A DNA stretch of 17,882 nucleotides. It comes from Bacteroidales bacterium (GTDB lineage: Bacteria > Bacteroidota > Bacteroidia > Bacteroidales > Tenuifilaceae). The stretch lies in assembly GCA_008933525.1 (NCBI GenBank), contig WBUV01000014.1, forward strand, positions 1 through 17,882. Reading direction: 5' to 3'. How positions within the stretch are numbered: the first letter of the stretch is position 1; every line of letters starts with the position of its first letter. Positions 14,503 to 17,882 of the stretch are shown here, piece after piece. A program made the position numbers and the translations under genes. The notes beneath the pieces are model-generated. The model was not told the DNA's origin. It worked only from the letters and a program-made list of their open reading frames with translations, and made no database searches.

Positions 14503-15606
14503 TTAATGCTCAAGGGTAAGTAATGCCAAGCATTCCACGTGAATTGTTTGAGGAAAAAAGTCGAAAGGAATTAACCTGTCAACTTTATAGCCATTCATTG
14601 ATAGGGTATGTAGATTTTTTGAGAGGGTACCGGGGCTACACGATAGGTATGCAATTTTTGATGGTCGACCATCGTTTACGATCCAATCTAAAACTTCGAC
14701 TTCAAGTCCAGTTCTGGGAGGATTTGCATATAGTAAAACATCCTGTCCCATATCTCTCTGATTTTCGACCCAACTTTTTACCTGAGGTATTCGCTGTCGG
14801 CAAGCTCCTCTTAGAATGGTCGCGGTTGGAACATTTAATTTTGCACATTCAATTGCTTCGCCACTAAGTTCTATGCCAATAACATTTGCATTTGAGTCAA
14901 TCCACTTTTTCATTGAGTTACCTGTTCCGCAGTATAAATCAACAACAGAACTTTTCTCTGTAATATCCAAGAAAGCAAATGCCTCGTGTAGTGACTGATT
15001 ATAAAGTTCAGGAATTAACTGCTGGAATGCTGCAGGACCGTAACGTAAACCGTTGATATCTATAGAACGGGGAATTCCACATATTAAATGCCATGAGATT
15101 TTTTCAAAAATACGCCTCCCTGCCGAAGGATTTAAATGAATCCAAAAACCCTCAACACCTAAATCTGTGAGTGTAGCAGTAAAATCATTAGTAATCCACG
15201 AAGTCTCAGGCATTAGTTTCGATTTAACAACTAAAACAACTTGAGCCCCCGATATAACTACAAAGGCAAGTGCAAAGTTTGATTTTTGAGGAATACTTGT
15301 CCGAATTAGTTCAAGAATTCGATTTACTTTTGGTGAATGTACCGGACAGCCGGGGATTGGAATTAATATGTCGCGTTGCCACATCCCAAACTCCCATGAT
15401 GTGTCGTTGAAAATTGCGCTAAGTGTTGTTTTGCTTCTATAGCCCCAACGTTTATACTTTTCTACACTTCGAACTGGCTCTAATACATTTGTCCAAGATT
15501 CTAACTTCAAATTAAGAAAAGATAACTTTTGAGCAAGGCTTTCTTCGGCACTATACTCTCGGTGTTTACAACCACGACAACTCTCAACACAACCAATGGG
15601 TAGCAT
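14503..15606 (-). CDS. TrmA/RlmD-family RNA (uracil-C5) methyltransferase
   Basis: 367-residue cytoplasmic SAM-dependent RNA methyltransferase, predicted to make 5-methyluridine in rRNA or tRNA. The N-terminal CVESCRGC supplies Cys6, Cys10 and Cys13, and Cys87 (PGCPVH) is the fourth ligand of the [4Fe-4S] cluster seen in RlmD-type enzymes. The family motif YGPAAFQQ is at 189-196, SAM motif I is VVDLYCGTGNS (221-231), and GIELSGEAIECA follows at 244-255. NPPRTG is at 295-300. The catalytic nucleophile Cys323 lies in LSCSPGTL and the base Glu358 in HVE. Two motifs deviate from the textbook form (NPPR for DPPR, SCSP for SCNP), but the catalytic Cys and Glu are kept. There is no TRAM domain at the N-terminus. 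Target nucleotide uncertain. Confidence 0.88.
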   Translation of the reverse strand: MLPIGCVESCRGCKHREYSAEESLAQKLSFLNLKLESWTNVLEPVRSVEKYKRWGYRSKTTLSAIFNDTSWEFGMWQRDILIPIPGCPVHSPKVNRILELIRTSIPQKSNFALAFVVISGAQVVLVVKSKLMPETSWITNDFTATLTDLGVEGFWIHLNPSAGRRIFEKISWHLICGIPRSIDINGLRYGPAAFQQLIPELYNQSLHEAFAFLDITEKSSVVDLYCGTGNSMKKWIDSNANVIGIELSGEAIECAKLNVPTATILRGACRQRIPQVKSWVENQRDMGQDVLLYANPPRTGLEVEVLDWIVNDGRPSKIAYLSCSPGTLSKNLHTLSMNGYKVDRLIPFDFFPQTIHVECLALLTLEH

Positions 15607-15616
15607 AAATTTTTTT

Positions 15617-15624
15617 CAAAAATA
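15617..15624 (-). promoter_or_regulatory. Candidate -7 box for the methyltransferase gene
   Basis: CAAAAATA on the plus strand reads TATTTTTG on the minus strand, an exact TAnnTTTG only 10 bases before the ATG. A transcript from here would be nearly leaderless. No TTG at -33. Confidence 0.35.
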
Positions 15625-15699
15625 GTGTATTCATTACAATAGTTGTTTTTATATGCATTAATTTCTAATGATTATCTTTACAGCTGTTTAACTGATTTA

Positions 15700-16539
15700 A
15701 TGCAACTTATTGTAAAAATAATCTTTTTTATAACCTTTGGTTTTGCAGGAGTTTCAACTTTTGCTCAGCCAGTTATCGATGTTTATTTAAGTGCAGTATC
15801 TCCAACTTTCAAAGGAATGCAATTCCGAATGGTTGAGGAAACCCATGAGTTACTCGCTTTAGTTAATGGGAAAACCCCATTCTTTAAGATTGTTAAGAAA
15901 TTCAATACGGAAGGTCGGTTGATTTCAGAAACTAAGTATAATAACATGGGTGGAGTTGTTTACGAAACAAATTGGGAGTATAACTCGAAATCGGAACCCT
16001 TAAAAAAGTTCACAAAGCAGTTTATTAACTATAAGGGATGGACCACTGAGGAGGTTCGTTTTAAGTACAATGATACTACTGGCTGTCTACAAGAAATAAA
16101 TTTCTACTATGAGAAAGTAAGAAAACAGTACGCTCAGGTTACCTGCGATAGCTTGGGAAAACTAAAGGAGATACACGTTTTCAACGAGTCTGGTGTATTT
16201 ACAAACATTGAGAGAATCCTTTATATTCCATCAAATAACTCCTTAAGGGTTATGGTTTATAGGAGCAACGAGCAGTTCGTTGCTGCACATATTTATCCAA
16301 TCGATTACGCTAAAACACCACCAAAATCGTCAATAAAAAGAGCCTACAACGATAGAGGTGATATCATTCTTGAGGCTTTACCCGACTCAAAACTTAAACA
16401 GGGCTACTACTACGATTATAGGTACGATTCCTATGGGAACTGGAATATAAAACTAACCTATCAATGTACTGTTACTGAAAACGACAAGGTAAAGGATAAA
16501 AAATTGGAACATAAAATTATTCGTAACATCACTTACTAG
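15700..16539 (+). CDS. Secreted protein of unknown function
   Basis: 279 residues from the ATG at 15700. The frame is open from an ATG at 15643, but only the later start gives a clean signal peptide (MQLIVKIIFFITFGFAGVSTFAQ, cleavage near 21-23). The mature part is rich in Tyr, Asn and Lys and alternates short strands and turns. Loosely repeated pieces include FNTEGRLISETKYNNMGG, YETNWEYNSKSEP and YYYDYRYDSYGNWNIKLTY, which resemble the YD-type or MORN-like turn-strand repeats of cell-surface proteins. No enzyme motif is visible. It is likely periplasmic or exported. A near-consensus -7 box (TATCTTTA, 15673-15680) precedes it. It stands alone between the divergent methyltransferase gene and the arsenic-type operon. 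I do not recognise the family. Confidence 0.65.
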   Translation: MQLIVKIIFFITFGFAGVSTFAQPVIDVYLSAVSPTFKGMQFRMVEETHELLALVNGKTPFFKIVKKFNTEGRLISETKYNNMGGVVYETNWEYNSKSEPLKKFTKQFINYKGWTTEEVRFKYNDTTGCLQEINFYYEKVRKQYAQVTCDSLGKLKEIHVFNESGVFTNIERILYIPSNNSLRVMVYRSNEQFVAAHIYPIDYAKTPPKSSIKRAYNDRGDIILEALPDSKLKQGYYYDYRYDSYGNWNIKLTYQCTVTENDKVKDKKLEHKIIRNITY

Positions 16540-16604
16540 GTTTATTTAAAGTTTTCATATCCTGATAGAGAGCCTGAAAATAGTCTTCCATTATTTTTTC
16601 AAAA

Positions 16605-16658
16605 TTCTATTTCGTATTTCGACGAAATAGAAATATTTCGTAATATTGCGAAATATTT
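16605..16658 (+). promoter_or_regulatory. Tandem operator with enclosed -7 box upstream of arsR
   Basis: There are two perfect inverted repeats with 10-bp arms and 8-base spacers: TTCTATTTCG (16605-16614)/CGAAATAGAA (16623-16632) and AAATATTTCG (16631-16640)/CGAAATATTT (16649-16658). Their centres are 26 bp apart and they share the half-site TATTTCG, which also occurs once more at 16615-16621. The spacer of the second repeat is TAATATTG, one base off TAnnTTTG, and lies 19 bases before the arsR ATG. Repressor binding would cover the promoter, as expected for ArsR autoregulation. Confidence 0.78.
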
Positions 16659-16667
16659 AATCGTAAA

Positions 16668-16970
16668 ATGTCGAATAAAAAATACACCGAGGAGCAGGAG
16701 AAGATTGCCCGATACGCCAAGGCGTTAAGCCATCCTGTTCGAATACAAATCCTAGAGATACTTGCTGGCCAGAGCTGCTGCTACAGTGGTGATATTGTTG
16801 ACGATTTGCCCATTGCCCGTAGTACACTATCGCAGCATTTAAGCGAGTTGCGCGATTCTGGGTTGATTCAGGGCGAGTTTAATCCACCTAAAATAAAGTA
16901 TTGTATCAGGATGGAAAATTGGGAGGAAGCCAAATTGCTGATAGGTGGTTTTTTTGAGAAAAAGAAATAG
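16668..16970 (+). CDS. arsR: ArsR-family winged-helix repressor
   Basis: 100-residue cytoplasmic metalloregulator, normal for the SmtB/ArsR family. The N-terminal helix (EEQEKIARYAKALSHPVRIQILEIL) is followed by SCCYSGDIVDDLPIARSTLSQHLSELRDSGLI, the helix-turn-helix, and a short wing (GEFNPPKIKYCI). Cys37 and Cys38 lie just before the recognition helices, near the position of the As(III)-binding cysteines of classical ArsR, and Cys79 is in the wing. A thiol-based arsenical sensor is thus plausible, though the canonical CxCxxC is absent. It is the first gene of an operon with thioredoxin-, ArsF- and ArsG-like genes. It should bind the tandem TATTTCG inverted repeats at its own promoter and release them on binding the inducer. 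Confidence 0.88.
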   Translation: MSNKKYTEEQEKIARYAKALSHPVRIQILEILAGQSCCYSGDIVDDLPIARSTLSQHLSELRDSGLIQGEFNPPKIKYCIRMENWEEAKLLIGGFFEKKK

Positions 16971-16980
16971 ATAGAATGAT

Positions 16981-17050
16981 GAACAAGGAATTTAGATTTT
17001 CGAATGATGAAGTGAATACTTCAAAGATCCTCATTCGTCATTCCTTGTTC
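16981..17050. repeat. Nested fold-back element between arsR and the thioredoxin gene
   Basis: Perfect outer arms GAACAAGGAAT (16981-16991)/ATTCCTTGTTC (17040-17050) enclose CGAATGA (17001-17007)/TCATTCG (17031-17037) and an inner hairpin TGAAGT-GAAT-ACTTCA (17008-17023). All three stems share one axis or lie inside it, so the segment can fold into one long hairpin. It fills most of the 116-base gap inside an otherwise tight operon, and a false upstream ATG (16976) reads through it. Probably a small repeat element or an mRNA structure; inferred. Confidence 0.65.
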
Positions 17051-17086
17051 AATATTCAACGAATTAACCTCATAAAACAGATTAGT

Positions 17087-17323
17087 ATGGAAATTAAAGT
17101 TCTAGGTACAGGTTGCCCTAAGTGCAAAGCACTTGAAAAAGCCACCCGCGATGCAGTTGCTGAACTTGGTATTGATGCAAATGTTACCAAAGTGGAAGAT
17201 ATTGTTGATATCATGAACTATGGAGTTATGCGCACACCCGCAATTGTTATTAATGATAGAATTGTGCTAAGTGGGCGCACTGCTACAGTTCCGGAAATTA
17301 AAGAAATACTTACCAAACAATAA
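17087..17323 (+). CDS. Small thioredoxin-fold protein with CPKC active site
   Basis: 78 residues from the ATG at 17087 (MEIKVLGTGCPKC). An in-frame ATG at 16976 would add 37 residues encoded by a fold-back repeat and is rejected. The redox motif Cys10-Pro-Lys-Cys13 and the cis-Pro loop (RTPAIVIND, about 49-57) define the TM0996/MTH895-type mini-thioredoxin family. There is no signal peptide, so it acts in the cytoplasm. In arsenic clusters of this layout the small thioredoxin is expected to pass electrons, together with the ArsF-like protein, to reduce nitrophenyl-arsenicals or to keep partners reduced. It corresponds by position to ArsE of arsEFG clusters; this assignment is from memory and unverified. 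arsF follows 14 bases downstream. Confidence 0.82.
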   Translation: MEIKVLGTGCPKCKALEKATRDAVAELGIDANVTKVEDIVDIMNYGVMRTPAIVINDRIVLSGRTATVPEIKEILTKQ

Positions 17324-17337
17324 ACTAAATCAATTCT

Positions 17338-17757
17338 ATGAAGAAGTTTCAATTCCTAGTTGTTGCACTTGGCGTAATAATTGCCACTTCATGCAACGGT
17401 CAAAGCAACTCTAAAAAAGAGGTTGCCGCAACAAAAGGCGATAAGGTAGAGGCATACTACTTTCATTTCACTGGTCGATGCGTAACCTGCAAAACCGTTG
17501 AAGCTGAGGCTAAAAAGAACATCGAAACGCTTTACCCTGAGCAGGTAAAATCGGGCAAAATATCGTTTCAATCTATCAACCTTGACGAAGGTAGTAGCAA
17601 AGAGTTAGCCGAAAAACTCGGCATATCAGGTCAAACTTTGCTAATTGTGAGTGGTAATCAAAAAATCAACATAACTACCGATGGTTTTATGTATGCCCGC
17701 AGCAATCCCGATAAATTCAAGCAAATAATTAAGGAGAAAATAGACAAACTCCTTTAA
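17338..17757 (+). CDS. arsF: ArsF-like thioredoxin-fold lipoprotein
   Basis: 139 residues. The signal peptide ends in a lipobox ATSC with lipidated Cys19, so the protein is anchored on the periplasmic side. Residues 35-139 form a thioredoxin-like domain beginning KVEAYYFHFTGRCVTC. The CxxC pair is Cys48/Cys51, followed by the helix KTVEAEAKKNIETLYP, a strand with QSINLDEGSSKELAEKLGI and SGQTLLIVSG. The sequence resembles proteins named nitrophenyl compound nitroreductase subunit ArsF, found next to the ArsG-type permease. The reaction would be reduction of nitrophenyl arsenicals, or a redox relay to the membrane partner. The name rests on recognition of the gene order and CxxC layout, not on a search. 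It lies between the mini-thioredoxin gene and the permease gene. Confidence 0.72.
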   Translation: MKKFQFLVVALGVIIATSCNGQSNSKKEVAATKGDKVEAYYFHFTGRCVTCKTVEAEAKKNIETLYPEQVKSGKISFQSINLDEGSSKELAEKLGISGQTLLIVSGNQKINITTDGFMYARSNPDKFKQIIKEKIDKLL

Positions 17758-17766
17758 TTCAAAAAA

Positions 17767-17800
17767 AGGCAAAGGCGCATAGCAAACAGCACCTTTGCCT
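17767..17800. terminator. Hairpin between arsF and arsG (terminator shape on the minus strand)
   Basis: A perfect 9-bp stem AGGCAAAGG (17767-17775)/CCTTTGCCT (17792-17800) extends by two more pairs past a mismatch. On the plus strand no T-run follows, so it should not end the ars transcript; it may protect or tune mRNA just upstream of arsG. On the minus strand it is followed by a run of seven T, the form of a terminator, but no minus-strand gene ends here within the window. Confidence 0.55.
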
Positions 17801-17817
17801 GCTAATAACTTGTAAAA

Positions 17818-17882
17818 ATGGAAGAATTACTCAGTTCCTTAATGGAGAGCAACTCTGCACCGTGGCTTTCGGCCTTTTTACT
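17818..17882 (+). CDS. arsG: Start of an ArsG-like membrane permease (cut by window end)
   Basis: Only 21 codons are visible: MEELLSSLMESN, then SAPWLSAFL. A short amphipathic N-terminus leading straight into a hydrophobic segment is how DsbD/CcdA-like permeases of the ArsG (aromatic arsenical efflux) family begin. Its position after arsR, the mini-thioredoxin gene and an arsF-like gene is the usual gene order. The identification therefore rests mainly on context. The start is the only ATG after the intergenic hairpin, 60 bases after the arsF stop. Confidence 0.55.
   Translation, partial: MEELLSSLMESNSAPWLSAFL

Noticed and set aside
14523..14867. Plus-strand open frame of 114 codons
   Set aside because: It lies wholly antisense to the well-supported RNA methyltransferase gene and has no recognisable features.
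16976..17086. N-terminal extension of the mini-thioredoxin from the ATG at 16976
   Set aside because: The 37 residues are encoded by nested inverted repeats, and the family N-terminus begins at 17087.
1..17882. CRISPR array, insertion sequence or prophage
   Set aside because: No regularly spaced direct repeats, transposase, integrase or phage structural gene was seen on either strand.

Overview
The window looks like a chromosomal segment of a Bacteroidota (Bacteroidetes) bacterium, probably of the order Bacteroidales or a close relative. The DNA is AT-rich. Several candidate promoters carry the TAnnTTTG -7 box used by the Bacteroidetes primary sigma factor. Shine-Dalgarno sequences are mostly absent. 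The gene content also fits: a TPR-sensor histidine kinase, an archaeal-type GlmM, an ArsR/thioredoxin/ArsF/ArsG cluster and lipoproteins with short signal peptides. Placement below phylum level is an inference.

Layout. 1-258: the 3' end of an unrecognised gene, behind a perfect fold-back at the window edge that looks like an assembly artefact. 382-1773: phosphoglucosamine mutase (glmM), ending in a bidirectional terminator. 1842-4147 (minus): an outer-membrane beta-barrel protein followed by a lipoprotein made of three tandem beta-helix units. 4307-6958 (plus): a TPR histidine kinase and a NarL/LuxR response regulator, transcribed divergently from the barrel gene. The divergent promoters are arranged almost exactly symmetrically around a short G/C palindrome. 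6959-7503 (minus): a NUMOD4/HNH endonuclease-like gene broken by one frameshift. 7886-12236 (plus): a tripartite efflux operon (HlyD-type adaptor, MacB/FtsX-type permease, TolC-type outer-membrane factor) with no ATPase gene. 12237-12461: a terminator, then a symmetric 120-bp multi-hairpin repeat element. 12462-14374 (minus): an N-terminal-nucleophile (C45/choloylglycine-like) hydrolase translationally coupled to a sirtuin. 14503-15606 (minus): a TrmA/RlmD-type RNA uracil methyltransferase. 15700-16539 (plus): a secreted protein of unknown function. 16668-17882 (plus): an arsenic-type operon, arsR - small CxxC thioredoxin - arsF-like lipoprotein - arsG-like permease (cut by the window end).

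How the parts may work together. The two-component system lies between two envelope gene groups. The shared divergent control region makes the barrel/beta-helix pair its most plausible local target, and the downstream efflux operon a second one; neither is proven. The last operon carries tandem inverted repeats that enclose its own -7 box, the expected arrangement for ArsR autorepression. Its products resemble the reduction-and-export system for organic (nitrophenyl/aminophenyl) arsenicals.

The less ordinary content lies between genes. Three different fold-back elements sit in intergenic gaps (6271-6330, 12306-12425, 16981-17050), and two of them interrupt apparent operons and create false upstream start codons. 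The HNH gene retains its C-terminal helix-turn-helix segment in another frame, so it is either a fresh pseudogene or a sequencing error. No tRNA, rRNA, CRISPR array or insertion-sequence transposase was seen.
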